Assembly (NCBI RefSeq): GCF_003399765.1 | Contig: NZ_NFZV01000027.1 | Span: forward strand, 1 to 58,335 | Reading direction: 5' to 3' | Origin: Alkalilimnicola ehrlichii | GTDB taxonomy: Bacteria > Pseudomonadota > Gammaproteobacteria > Nitrococcales > AK92 | DNA: 58,335 nt | In this document: one piece after another, positions 15,816 through 27,050 of the stretch | Layout: each line of letters starts with the position of its first letter | Numbering within the stretch: the first letter of the stretch is position 1 | Notes under the pieces: model-generated | What the model was told of the DNA's origin: nothing | What the model saw: only the letters and a program-made list of their open reading frames with translations | The model's database searches: none | Program-made: the position numbers and the translations under genes

Positions 15816-17347
15816 ATGAATATCGCCCATCGACTCATTTTGGCCTTGCTGGTCGTTGCGCCGTTGGTCGGCTGCGACGGTCACGGCCATGCCCACGATA
15901 CGCATCGCGCCGATGCTCATGAGCATCACCTGGAATCTTTAACCGCCTGGGGCGAGGAGCTGGAGGCATACGTCCAGTACCAACCGCCTGTCGCCGGTAA
16001 GCCGCAGCATTGGTATGCCCAGCTCACCTGGCTTGAGAGCCACACGCCGGTGCCGACCGGGACGCTCGTACTCCGTTTCGACAGCGAGGAGGCCGGCGTT
16101 TCGGAGCACCGGCTCGAGGCTGCCGCGCATGAAAACACCTTTAAGGCGGAGGTCGTGCTGCCACGGGAGGGCAAGTACCGTTTGACGCTTTTGCACACGC
16201 TCGACGAGGCTGTGCGTACGTTTGAGCTGGGGACAGTTAGCGTATTCGGCGTGTCGTCCAAGCACGACCACGACCATGACGACAAGGATTTGATTTTCTT
16301 TCCGAAGGCGCAGCAGTGGCGTATGCCGTTTGCCACCGCCGCGGTTCGTACGCAGCTTATCGCCCCGCAGCTAACGGCGCCGGCACGGTTGGAGCCCGTG
16401 CCCGAGCGTCATGCGCGGGTGGTGATGCCGGCAGCGGGTGTCGTTACGACTGTGGAAAACGGTTCGTGGCCCCGCCCGGGAACGTCGGTCAGCGCGGGCG
16501 AGGTGCTTGCCCGTATCGTTTCCATTGCCGGCGCCGGCGACGTTAGCCAGCTTCGCTTGGAGACAGTTCAGGCGCGGGAGCGACTACAGCTTGCCGAGCG
16601 CGAGCTTGAGCGCGTCCGCGCTTTGCATGAACAGGGGTGGTGCCCGAGAGGCGGCTACAGGAAGCGCGGGCCGAACACACTATGGCTCGGGAGACGCTTG
16701 AGCGCGCGCAGGCTCGGCTGGCGCGGCTTACGGGCAGCGCCCGCGCCAGTGGCGATGCGGTGGATCTGCGGGCCCCGATAGACGGGGTGGTTGTCGACAG
16801 CGCGGTGACGCCGGGGGAGGCGGGCGATGCCGGTATGCTGTTGTTTACCATCATCGACGACCGCCGCCTCTGGCTGCGTGCCCACCTTTATCATGCCGAT
16901 TTACACCGGCTGACGTTGACCCAGCAGCCGACGCTGCGCCTGCCGGACGGAGGCTTCCGCGCGCTTGAGCAGACGCAGCCGAGCTTTGTGGTACGCCAGG
17001 CTGACGCAACCAGCGGGACCGTTGCCGTCATTTTCGAGATCGATAACGCGGACGGTGACTTGATCGCCGGAACGGCCGCGAGCATCGGGTTTCAGGCGGG
17101 GGCGGCGGAGTCGCGGCCTGTGGTGCCTGCCGCGGCGATCGTGGACGACGACGGGGTTGCCGTTGTCATCGTTCAAGTCGGTGGCGAGTGGTTCGAGCGC
17201 CGTGTCGTGCGGACCGGCGTACGTGCCGAGGGCCGTGTCGCTATTCTCGATGGGCTTGCGCCCGGCGAGCGCGTCGTTGTGCGGGGTGCGTATCCTGTGC
17301 TGCTGGCCGCGCGGGATACCAGCGCCGAAGTCGGCCACTCGCACTAG
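15816..17347 (+). CDS. Periplasmic adaptor lipoprotein (CzcB/HlyD type), His-rich, one frameshift
   Basis: The ATG at 15816 begins a lipoprotein signal (LVVAPLVGC). After the lipobox comes HGHAHDTHRADAHEHHLE, then an extra ~100-residue beta domain, then a second His/Asp stretch (KHDHDHDDKD). These are probable metal-binding sites before the usual barrel-sandwich, hairpin and membrane-proximal domains. The frame breaks at four G's (16634-16637); one extra G gives HEQGVVPERRL and a ~510-residue protein. The adaptor links the RND pump to the outer-membrane pore. The two His clusters are an elaboration that suggests a metal chaperone role within the same chain. Confidence 0.85.
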
Positions 17348-17355
17348 GGGGCAGT

Positions 17356-20300
17356 ATGTTCGACGCTATTATTCGTTGGTCCCTGAGCAACCGGCTCTTG
17401 GTACTTGCGCTTTCCGTGCTCCTGCTGGGGGCGGGGCTCTATGCTGCGCGGATGACGACTGTAGACGTTTTTCCCGATCTGACGGCGCCAAGTGTCACCG
17501 TGATGACGGAAGCGCCCGGACTCGCCACCGAAGAGGTGGAGCAGCAGATCAACTTTCCGATCGAGACGTCTGTGTCCGGCGCGGCCGATATTCGCCGGGT
17601 ACGCTCGCTTGCGGTGCCGGGCTTTTCCATCGTCTGGGTGGAGTTCGAGTGGGGCACCGATATTGTCCAGGCGCGTCAGACCGTTACCGAGCGTCTTGCT
17701 CAGGCCAGCGGCCGGCTGCCGCCGCAGGCAAGCCCGCCGGTCCTTGGGCCGATCACCTCGATTATGGGCGAGATCGAGTTTTTCGGCGTCAGTGTCGATG
17801 ACCCGGCACGGCTGATGGCGGCGCGCGAGATCGCCGACTGGGAGCTGCGCCCGCAGCTGCTCGCCATTCCCGGCATCGCGCAAGTGACGACGCTGGGCGG
17901 CGAAGTCCGCCAGTATCAGGTGCTGGTCTCGCCGGACCGGCTGCGGGAGTTCGACATCGCGCTCGATGAGGTGACGACGGCGGTGAGCCGTGCCAACCGT
18001 AATGCCGGTGGCGGCTGGATCAGCGAGGGCGGGCGCGATTACCTGATTCGCTTTCTCGGCCGCACGGAGGCGCTGGAGGATCTGCGCGAGAGCGTCGTGG
18101 CTGTGCGCGGCGACGTTCCGGTATTGCTCCGGCATGTTGCCGCGGTACAGCAGGGCGCTGCCATCGCGGTGGGAGATGCCGGTATCAACGGGAAGCCGGG
18201 GGTAATGGTTGCGGTACTCAAGCAGCCGCAGGCGGACACCCTGCAACTGACCGAGCAGATCGCCGAGGTACTTGCGCGGGCGGAAGAGCGCCTGCCGGAG
18301 GGGCTTGCTATCGAGCCGGGCCTGTTTCGGCAGGCGGACTTCATTAATACCGCCATCGCGAACGTGTCCTCGGCGCTACGCGACGGGGCATTGTTCGTTG
18401 TCGTTGTGCTGTTCCTTTTCTTGCTCAGCGTTAGGACGACCCTGATCTCCACGCTCGCTATTCCGCTTGCGCTGGCTGCTGCCTTGCTCCTGCTTTGGGC
18501 GCTGGGCATCGGGATCAACACCATGACGCTTGGGGGGCTGACTATCGCTATTGGGGCGCTGGTGGACGATGCGATTATTTTCGTCGAGAACATTTTCCGG
18601 CGGCTGAAGGAAAACCGCGCGCAAGCACAGCCGCGGCCGGTTGTCGACGTTGTCTTCCGGGCCTGCTCCGAGGTGCGCCAGTCGGTGGTGTTTTCGACCG
18701 CCATCATCATGCTGGTATTCGCGCCGTTGTTTGTGCTGAGCGGGGTCGAGGGACGCTTGCTGGCGCCGCTAGGTCTGGCCTATCTACTAGCGATTGCGGC
18801 GTCGTTGCTGGTGGCGCTTACGGTCACGCCCGTGCTCAGCGCTTGGCTATTGCCGCGCGCCCGCGGGCTTGACGGCGAAGATTCGCCGTTGATTCGTTGG
18901 TGCAAACGCTGGTACACGCCGCTGCTCGGCTTCAGCCTGCGCCGTGCGGGGCCCATCCTTGCGTTCTCGCTGTTGCTGGTGGCCGCGACTTTGGCAGCGA
19001 TTACGCAGATGGGGCGTTCGTTTCTGCCCGAGTTTAACGAGGGCAGCCTGACGATTGCGGCGACAACGCCGCCAGGCACCTCGCTTGAAACCTCCGCGGC
19101 CCTGGGGCGCCACATCGAGGAACTTTTGCTCGCCTTGCCCGAAGTGCGCACGGTCGGCCGCAAGAGCGGACGCGCGGAAGAGGATGAGCATACGCAGGGG
19201 CCGAACGTTTCCGAGTTCGAGGTAACGCTAGGCGATCTGCCGCAAGGTAAGGAGGCCTTTTTAGAGGAGGTGCGGGATACCTTGTCGGGGGTGCGCGGCG
19301 TCTCCTTTAACATCGGACAGCCGCTGTCGCATCGTATAGATCATATGCTTTCGGGTACGCGAGCGAGCATCGCGGTGAAGGTGTTCGGCCCGTCGCTGCC
19401 CGAGTTGGAGCGGATCGGCGGCAACATCGAGCGCATTATGCAGCAGGTGGACGGGACGGTGGATGTTGCCGTGGAACCGCTGCAAGCGGTGCCGCAGCTT
19501 CGGTTGCGGGCGGATCGCGAGGCTATGGCGCGCTACGGCGTTAGCGTCGACGAGCTCGCGCAGTTGGTCGGCACGGCGTACGGCGGTGTTGCGGTGTCGC
19601 AGGTGCTGGAGGGCAACCGGCGCTTTGACCTGGTGGTCAGGTTTGACGACGAGGCGCGCAGCGACCGTTATCGGGTGGGCGATATGCCGATACGCACGCC
19701 GACGGGCGACCTGGTGCCGCTGCGCTATCTCGCTCCGCCGAGCTTTGAGTACGGCCCCGGTATGGTGTTACGGGAGAATGCCGAGCGGCGTCTGATCGTC
19801 AGCAGCAATGTCGCTGGCCGCGACTTACGGGGGCGGTGGACGAGATCCGGCAGGCGGTGGTGCGCGAGGTCGAGTTGCCGAGCGGTTATCGCATCGAGTA
19901 CGGCGGCCAGTTCGAGGCCGAAGAGGCCGCTACTCGCACCATTCTTTGGGTTTCGCTGGTGGTGCTGGTGGGTATCCTGCTGCTGTTGCAGATGGCGTTT
20001 CAGTCTCTCCGGCTGGCCCTGCTGGTTATGGTGAATATCCCGCTCGCGCTCGTCGGCGGTGTCGCGGCGGTGTTTTTCATGGGGGGAACCTTGACGGTGG
20101 CAGCGCTGGTCGGCTTTATCACCTTGTTCGGTATCGCGGTGAGAAACGGCATCCTGCTCATTGCTCGCTATCAGGCCTTGACCCAGGAAGGGCTGAGCGT
20201 TGACGAGGCGGTTCGAGCCGGGTCGCTGGAGCGGCTGGCGCCGATTCTGATGACCGCGCTCACTGCCGGGTTGGCGTTGATTCCGCTGGCGCTGGGGCTC

Positions 20301-20456
20301 GGCGAGCCGGGCACGGAGATACAGGCGCCCATGGCGGTCGTGATTCTAGGGGGGCTGATTACCTCGACGTTGTTGAACATGGTCGTCGTACCGGCGCTTT
20401 ATCGCCTGACTGCGTCGCCGCAAACGGCGCAGGAACGATTTGCCGGCGCCGGGTGA
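17356..20456 (+). CDS. Heavy-metal RND efflux pump (CzcA/CusA-like), one frameshift
   Basis: A ~1033-residue HME-type RND pump when the two frames are joined at five G's (19829-19833, one base missing; restored reading GRDLRGAVDEIRQAV). The N terminus is MFDAIIRWSLSNRLLV. The TM4 proton-relay region reads AIGALVDDAIIFVENIFRRL, with the Asp and Glu positions used by HME pumps. The two 6-helix halves and two large periplasmic loops are in place. Substrate (Zn/Co/Cd/Ni or Cu/Ag) is not settled by this motif. It starts 8 bases after the adaptor stop, so the pore, adaptor and pump form one operon. Confidence 0.88.
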
Positions 20457-20572
20457 GTATTTGTTACGAATATAAGCAACCGTTACGGAAGGTAGCGCGC
20501 GATGTGCGGTGGATGGCGAACGGAAGCGCTTTTTGCCGCGGCACATATTTTGCAAAAGCAGGGATTAGGGGG

Positions 20573-20601
20573 GGCTTGAGTCGACCTCGACAGCTCAAGC
20601 C
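20573..20601 (+). promoter_or_regulatory. Inverted repeat after the RND operon
   Basis: GGCTTGAG (20573-20580) and CTCAAGCC (20594-20601) are perfect 8-base arms with a 13-base loop, about 115 bases after the pump stop and 77 bases before the next gene. It may be a weak terminator or an operator for the 20678 gene; no T-run follows. Confidence 0.35.
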
Positions 20602-20677
20602 GCTCCTTCGCGAGCATACAATTACACGAAAAAATCGACGCTGCGGTGGATGGGAATCGCCGCAGGGGGAGAGCACA

Positions 20678-21340
20678 ATGGCTTCTGTTGTGGAATCAAT
20701 CAACGCGCAGGCACGGAGCGAGGAAGCCCCGGTAGCCGAGATCCTATCGCGTACGATCTTTCTGTCGTCCGTACTCGGCCAGAAGGCTGTGAGCCATTGG
20801 TTTAAGTGCGAGCGTGACGGCTACGGAGCAGACGCTGGCGTGCCGCGCTTTCGTTGCGTTACGAGCGCTACGCTGTTGGCGTCGCGGCCCGGTGTCGGCT
20901 GGGTACAAGCGCCGATTACCGACAAGGCAAGAGACGCCATTCCTTATTTCGAGTTGCGGCAGGGCATCGAGACCTTGATCAAGCGGTACCCTGGCGGCCG
21001 CAAGACGGATAGCGCCGTGCTGGAGCTGCCGGCTGCGCTGCAGGCGCCGCTGCGTGCCCAAATTAACCTTGATGCGCCGTTGGCGCTGGCCGTGCCTCGG
21101 CAGGCTTGCGACCTGATTCTGGATACGGTCCGCCTGACTGTCTTTCACTTCACGCAGGCGTTAATTGCGGCAGAGGTACTAGGACAGGGGTCGTCCTTCA
21201 GGAAAGAGGAGCGGGAAGCTGCCCAGGCGGTCGGCGCGCGGCTTAACGAGCTGATAGCGGCAGCGGAAGCCGACGCGCGGCAAGTGCAGGTGCCGGAAGC
21301 GCGAGGCGGGCTGTTCGCCCGCCTGTTCGGCGCGAGTTAG
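20678..21340 (+). CDS. Hypothetical soluble protein, 220 residues
   Basis: I do not recognise this protein. It is mixed alpha/beta, with a helical region near residues 140-200 (ACDLILDTVRLTVFHFTQALIAAEVLG) and a charged, Ala-rich tail ending GLFARLFGAS. No signal peptide or membrane span is evident. The ATG at 20678 is chosen because AGGGGGAGA lies 5-10 bases upstream; the same frame runs further up without a ribosome site. It stands alone, convergent with the TrpB-like gene. Confidence 0.6.
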   Translation: MASVVESINAQARSEEAPVAEILSRTIFLSSVLGQKAVSHWFKCERDGYGADAGVPRFRCVTSATLLASRPGVGWVQAPITDKARDAIPYFELRQGIETLIKRYPGGRKTDSAVLELPAALQAPLRAQINLDAPLALAVPRQACDLILDTVRLTVFHFTQALIAAEVLGQGSSFRKEEREAAQAVGARLNELIAAAEADARQVQVPEARGGLFARLFGAS

Positions 21341-21395
21341 CGGGGGCGGCGCGTCGCAGGGGTAAGCGTTCTTCGGCGTGCCGTACCCCGGTCTT

Positions 21396-22751
21396 TTAGC
21401 GCACCTTCGGTAGCCGGTGCAGGGCTTGCTGGATGGCCTCTTCGGGATAGTCGTAGTCTTCCAGCTCGCCCGCCAGGTATTTGTCATAAGAGGCCATATC
21501 GAAATGGCCGTGGCCGGAAAGTGTAAACAGGATGGTTTTCGCTTCGCCGCTCTCCTTGCACCGCAACGCTTCGTCAACGGCTGCACGAATGGCATGGCAG
21601 GCCTCGGGGGCGGCAATAATCCCTTGCGTTCGGGCAAAAAGAAGGCCTGCTTCGAAAGTGGCGAGCTGCGGAACGGCTATCGCTTCGATAATACCGTCTT
21701 TATACAACTGCGAAACCAGCGCCGAATCGCCGTGGTAACGCAGGCCGCCGGCGTGAATACCGGGCGGCATAAAGTCATGGCCTAAGGTAAACATTTTCAT
21801 CATGGGGGTGAGGCCGGCGGTGTCGCCGAAGTCATAGGCGAAATGGCCGCGCGTCAGCGTCGGGCAGGAGGTCGGTTCGACGGCGACTAGCCGCACCTCT
21901 TTGCCGGCCGCTTTGTCGGCAAGAAAGGGAAACATCATGCCGCCGACGTTGGAGCCGCCGCCGCAGGGCGAGAAGACGACATCCGGATAAGCGCCGACTT
22001 TGGCGAGTTGGGCTTTGGCTTCCTGGCCGATAACGGTTTGGTGCAATAAGACATGGTTGAGCACCGAGCCCAAGGCGTAGTTGGTGTCGCTCCGCGAGGC
22101 GGCCACTTCGACCGCTTCGGAAATGGCTATGCCGAGGGAGCCTTGGGAGTCCGGGTCGCGGGCGAGTTCGGCTCGGCCCGCTTCAGTCAGGTTCGAAGGG
22201 CTGGCAATAACTTTGCCGCCCCAGGTTTCCATCATGGAGCGACGGAACGGTTTTTGGTGATAGCTCACCTTGACCATGTAAATTTCAACATCCAGGCCGA
22301 ACATTTGTCCGGCCAGCGCGAGCGACGAACCCCATTGGCCGGCGCCGGTTTCGGTCGTGAGCTTGCGGATACCGGCTTCGCGATTGTAGTAGGCCTGAGC
22401 CACGGCGGAGTTCGGTTTGTGAGAGCCGGCGGGGCTGACGCCTTCGTATTTGTAATAAATGCGGGCCGGGGTGCCCAGCGCTTGTTCTAGCTGTCGCGCG
22501 CGGAACAAGGGGGAGGGCCGCCACAGTAACAGTGCTTCGCGGACCGGCTCCGGAATCGGTATCCAGCGCTCTTGACTGACTTCCTGCTCAATAATCGCCG
22601 GCGGAAAAATGGCGGCGAGCTGATCCGGCGATACCGGCTGGCCGTCGGGGCCGAGGTAGGGCTCCGGTGCCGTCGGCATGTCGGGAATGACGTTGTACCA
22701 GTGCGTAGGTAGCTCGCTTTCGTCAAGCAATATCTTGGAAGAATTCGTCAC
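21396..22751 (-). CDS. TrpB2-type tryptophan synthase beta-like enzyme
   Basis: A ~451-residue PLP enzyme of the TrpB2 (TrpB-like) subfamily. The lysine that forms the PLP Schiff base is in [16 protein letters not shown], the substrate region is [11 protein letters not shown], and the phosphate loop is [14 protein letters not shown]. TrpB2 enzymes condense indole (or another nucleophile) with serine, and are longer than TrpB1 and do not need TrpA. No trpA is adjacent. The GTG at 22751 gives the normal length, with GAGGACGAGG upstream; the same frame extends ~34 codons further without support. Confidence 0.87.
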   Translation of the reverse strand: MTNSSKILLDESELPTHWYNVIPDMPTAPEPYLGPDGQPVSPDQLAAIFPPAIIEQEVSQERWIPIPEPVREALLLWRPSPLFRARQLEQALGTPARIYYKYEGVSPAGSHKPNSAVAQAYYNREAGIRKLTTETGAGQWGSSLALAGQMFGLDVEIYMVKVSYHQKPFRRSMMETWGGKVIASPSNLTEAGRAELARDPDSQGSLGIAISEAVEVAASRSDTNYALGSVLNHVLLHQTVIGQEAKAQLAKVGAYPDVVFSPCGGGSNVGGMMFPFLADKAAGKEVRLVAVEPTSCPTLTRGHFAYDFGDTAGLTPMMKMFTLGHDFMPPGIHAGGLRYHGDSALVSQLYKDGIIEAIAVPQLATFEAGLLFARTQGIIAAPEACHAIRAAVDEALRCKESGEAKTILFTLSGHGHFDMASYDKYLAGELEDYDYPEEAIQQALHRLPKVR

Positions 22752-23062
22752 GGCGCTTGCCTCGTCCTCAGATCGGAAGTTGAAAGCCGCGGTGTGCTTT
22801 CCCCTTGCGCGACAACCGGCCAGGCGAGGGGCTGAGTCAGGATATAGGCACACCGGTCGTGCGGCTATTGTGGCTGCTGTATTGCTAAATGCTCAAGTAT
22901 AAGAGGTTGTTCGCGGGTTGGCGGTGACCTGGGCGATAGATCGGCCGCCGGACGCGCGCGTTGGTAGAAACGATAAAGTAGAGGTTAATCAAGTATTGTT
23001 ATGCAGAGTTTTGGTAATACATTGCGCCAAGCATCACGATATAGGCCTACGAGGTAATTTGA

Positions 23063-24402
<1,340 letters not shown>

Positions 24403-24466
24403 CCGATAGTTATCGATCGATGTCGCAGGACGGCTTGGGTACGTCGGCGGCATCGATTCCGCCCGG

Positions 24467-25099
24467 CTATTTCATCGGCTCGGGCGCTCGTCGAGGCCAC
24501 CCAGGGGGGAGGCGGGACACCTCGGTAATGCTCCGGCTTTTACGGGCGTGCGAAAACGGCCAAAGGCCGTTCTGTTTAGGTGCGTTTTTTATTGAATCGA
24601 ACCAGGCGGGGTCGAGTCGCGTCTGCTCGGTCGGGATGTTGTGTTCGCTCATCTGTTGTTTCAGTGCTTCTCGCTCCGGTAATAGATCGTCCAATGCACT
24701 GAGGTTACCGTCCAAACGGTACATCTGATCCAGCCCCAGGTGGTAGAAACGTAGCAGTTTCATGGCATCCGGATCGTTCTCCGCGACCCGTGCCTTGACC
24801 TCGTGCCTGATATTGGTGATTCGCATTAGGTTGCGCTTGAGTTGCCAACCGTACACGGCTGGGGCCATCCAGGGCTGATGCCAGAGTTTAAAGCGCACCA
24901 GGGCTATGGTCAGCGCCAGCCCGGCCAGCACTCCGCCTAGATTCCAGACGAAATTATTGCCGCCAGGCTCGCCCAAAAGACGCACCGAGAGTGTCGCTAG
25001 CGCCATGGCCAGAACGGCGAAGAGTACGATCACGATCAGGCTGATCTTGCGTGTCTGCCGCTGGTAGGTGTCCGGATCGATGTCTGCTAATTCGAACAT
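24467..25099 (-). CDS. DUF3087 family inner-membrane protein
   Basis: A 210-residue protein with two N-terminal membrane helices (ISLIVIVLFAVLAMALATLS and NNFVWNLGGVLAGLALTIALVRFKLWH) and a soluble C-terminal helical part (RFYHLGLDQMYRLDGNLSAL). This layout and length match DUF3087, a gammaproteobacterial family of unknown function. The start at 25099 is preferred to the upstream ATG at 25123 because GCAGGATGG precedes it and the family begins MFELxxID. It is convergent with gdhA. Confidence 0.75.
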   Translation of the reverse strand: MFELADIDPDTYQRQTRKISLIVIVLFAVLAMALATLSVRLLGEPGGNNFVWNLGGVLAGLALTIALVRFKLWHQPWMAPAVYGWQLKRNLMRITNIRHEVKARVAENDPDAMKLLRFYHLGLDQMYRLDGNLSALDDLLPEREALKQQMSEHNIPTEQTRLDPAWFDSIKNAPKQNGLWPFSHARKSRSITEVSRLPPGWPRRAPEPMK

Positions 25100-25218
25100 G
25101 AACCATCCTGCATATCGGGGCATCTGTGAGGGCGATTGTATCGTATCTCACGGTAGCGGTATGGCTTGTTAAGCGTCTTGCGAATAGAGGCTGTGGCCGT
25201 CGATGTCGCCGCCAACCG

Positions 25219-25622
25219 CTACAGGCGTCGCCGCAGGATGACGGCCGCCGTCATATGGGTGATGCCGCCGACGAAACAAATCAGCGTGAACGGGCCGGGC
25301 TGGCGCGCGAGATCTCCCAAAAGAACCCCACCAGTGCCACGGTCAGAACCGCGAGGTAAGCCGCTGCCAGTGCGCGCAGTTGAATAACCGCGTGGCGCTC
25401 GTCCAAGGGCGGGTCGTTGCCGAGTATTTGTACCGCTTCAAAGCGCTGCCCGAAGCGCATCACTGCCGCATAGATCAGCATGATGGCGAGCATGACTAAT
25501 CCGGCGCCAAGCTCTCCCGCGATCAGCCACGACGTCAGCAGCATGCCCAGCCCTAGCGCTACCGCTATTGCCGGCACCGCCAGCGGCGACCGCGACCGTT
25601 GCCCGTTACTGTTCTCGGTCAT
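25219..25622 (-). CDS. DUF2178-like membrane protein, one frameshift
   Basis: The frame from ATG 25622 runs through three helices and a LDERHAVIQLRA loop. It then stops early, because a base seems missing in the GCGCGC stretch at 25302-25309. In the next frame it continues PGPFTLICFVGGITHMTAAVILRRRL-like to a TAG at 25219, adding the expected fourth helix, for ~134 residues in all. The DERH loop is typical of DUF2178-like membrane proteins encoded with small XRE regulators. The start overlaps the end of the XRE gene by 17 bases, so the pair is co-translated. Confidence 0.65.
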
Positions 25623-25803
25623 CGAAAAGCTCCTCCACGTGCTTGCCAAAGAACCTTGCCAGCGCAAGCGCCAGCGCTAGGGATGGAACGTAGCGCCCGA
25701 CCTCGATCGAGTTAATGGTGTTGCGGGAGACGCCCATTGCTGCGGCCAGCTCGGCCTGCGTCAGCCCGCGTGCTTTTCGGTGAGCGCGAATGTGATTGAT
25801 CAT
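25606..25803 (-). CDS. Small XRE-family regulator
   Basis: A 65-residue single helix-turn-helix protein (RKARGLTQAELAAAMGVSRN, then TINSIEVGRY) ending in a helix KHVEELFDD. The ATG at 25803 gives the usual compact form; a longer frame to 25851 would put coding sequence over the operator. A 12-base perfect inverted repeat begins at the start codon and has its second arm 42 bases upstream, so autoregulation is likely. Such proteins commonly control the membrane protein they are coupled to. Confidence 0.82.
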   Translation of the reverse strand: MINHIRAHRKARGLTQAELAAAMGVSRNTINSIEVGRYVPSLALALALARFFGKHVEELFDDREQ

Positions 25804-25854
25804 ATGCCAAGCGTGCTTGTCATTATGCAAAATGTCAAGTCTGCTTGGCATATG
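25801..25854. promoter_or_regulatory. Long inverted repeat over the XRE start and promoter
   Basis: CATATGCCAAGC (25801-25812) and GCTTGGCATATG (25843-25854) are perfect 12-base arms 30 bases apart. The left arm contains the XRE start codon. On the minus strand TTGACA (25836-25841 read in reverse) and CATAAT lie between the arms. Regulator binding to both arms could loop out or cover the promoter. Confidence 0.65.
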
Positions 25855-25921
25855 GTTAGTGGTGCCCGGCGCTGTCGGGCCGGAGGCATAGAGGACGGGT
25901 GGCTTGCCGACAAGCGCAGCG

Positions 25922-26929
25922 CTAGCGTGCGTTGCTTGGTTCGCCTGCCTGAGCCCGAATGGTGCTGTTGATCGTCGCTTGAACCACGGCTGCCGCTACC
26001 GGAAACAGTAGAATCGCCAAGATATACATAACCCACATATCGACTACCGGAGGTTGGTCGTGCGCTTGACGGGCTTCGTTACGCGCCTCGAACAATTTGA
26101 CCAGCAGTATCGGCGTTACGATGGGGAGGAGTAACGCGGCTAGAACTGCCGCCCACGGAGCAGGGATCTGCGCCGGGTCGACAGCCTCTATAGCTTCGCC
26201 ATGAGCGCGGTACAGCCAATAAAAACCATAAAAAGGTATGAGGCAAAGAAACGCGACGGCGACGGGGTGACGGTGCTTGGGTTTTAAGGCTATTCGACGC
26301 TCCGGCGGAGCTCCGTTGAACAAGGACGGGTTAACGGGAAGCAGAAAAAGTAAGCCCAAGGCAGCAAGTATCGCCAACGAGTAGGCCAAGGCCGAGGCCG
26401 CGGGGTTGAGGCCACGCCCGATCGCGATTGTGTCCCACAACACGCTAGTTATCGTCGTCGCCACGGACTGGTTTAGGAATATCGCTAAGCCAAAGAGAAT
26501 GGCAAACGTTTCGGCTCCGCCTCGGCCACCGGCAAAAATCGCCGGAACGGCCAGTAATATCGCGGCACTCGCTAAACCGAGTAGGAAAAAGCTAGCGGCA
26601 AGTGGCAGCATCGCTTCAGGGTCGAGAAGGCCTATGGCGAGCCCGCAGAGGGCTTGCGTGGCGCCCAGTATTGCTAGGAAGAGTAAAGACTTATGTCGGG
26701 TTACGAGCCAGCCGACCAGGAAGCCGGCGATCGCGCCTAGTGCAAGCATAGCGTGCGCTGTATCCGGTGCTGAGCTTGTCCTGCCGGCCAGCCGCATATC
26801 CGCCGGGATGGTGAACTGCATGCTCATCGCAGCCATCGCAAATAGGTAAAAGCCCAGCAGGCCCCAGAATGAGTACACACTCATCTGATCTGCCCAAGAC
26901 CACCCCCTGTTATCCGTTCCTGTCTTCAT
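25922..26929 (-). CDS. Polytopic membrane protein, MFS-like N half
   Basis: A 335-residue protein. The N half has about six helices reminiscent of half an MFS transporter (GAIAGFLVGWLVTRHKSLLFLAILG). The C half has a HPVAVAFLCLIPFYGFYWLYRAHGE segment, two more helix pairs and a Gln/Asn-rich tail. I do not recognise a defined family. It is monocistronic, ending near the XRE promoter and starting just upstream of a strong terminator. Confidence 0.6.
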   Translation of the reverse strand: MKTGTDNRGWSWADQMSVYSFWGLLGFYLFAMAAMSMQFTIPADMRLAGRTSSAPDTAHAMLALGAIAGFLVGWLVTRHKSLLFLAILGATQALCGLAIGLLDPEAMLPLAASFFLLGLASAAILLAVPAIFAGGRGGAETFAILFGLAIFLNQSVATTITSVLWDTIAIGRGLNPAASALAYSLAILAALGLLFLLPVNPSLFNGAPPERRIALKPKHRHPVAVAFLCLIPFYGFYWLYRAHGEAIEAVDPAQIPAPWAAVLAALLLPIVTPILLVKLFEARNEARQAHDQPPVVDMWVMYILAILLFPVAAAVVQATINSTIRAQAGEPSNAR

Positions 26930-26998
26930 TATTAGTTTCGCCGCTTCTTAAGCTATAGAGCGGCTAGCATACAAGATGCCTTGATCTTTAGCAGGTCA

Positions 26999-27034
26999 CC
27001 CATGGGTCGGGCGTGTAAGCGCCTGACCCATGGG
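26999..27034. terminator. Strong bidirectional terminator
   Basis: CCCATGGGTC (26999-27008) and GACCCATGGG (27025-27034) form a perfect 10-bp stem extended by GGCG/CGCC, followed by CCTTTTC on plus. It lies 17 bases past the stop of the ankyrin gene at 27051, which reads into it on the minus strand. Confidence 0.7.
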
Positions 27035-27050
27035 CCTTTTCAGTAACCTG

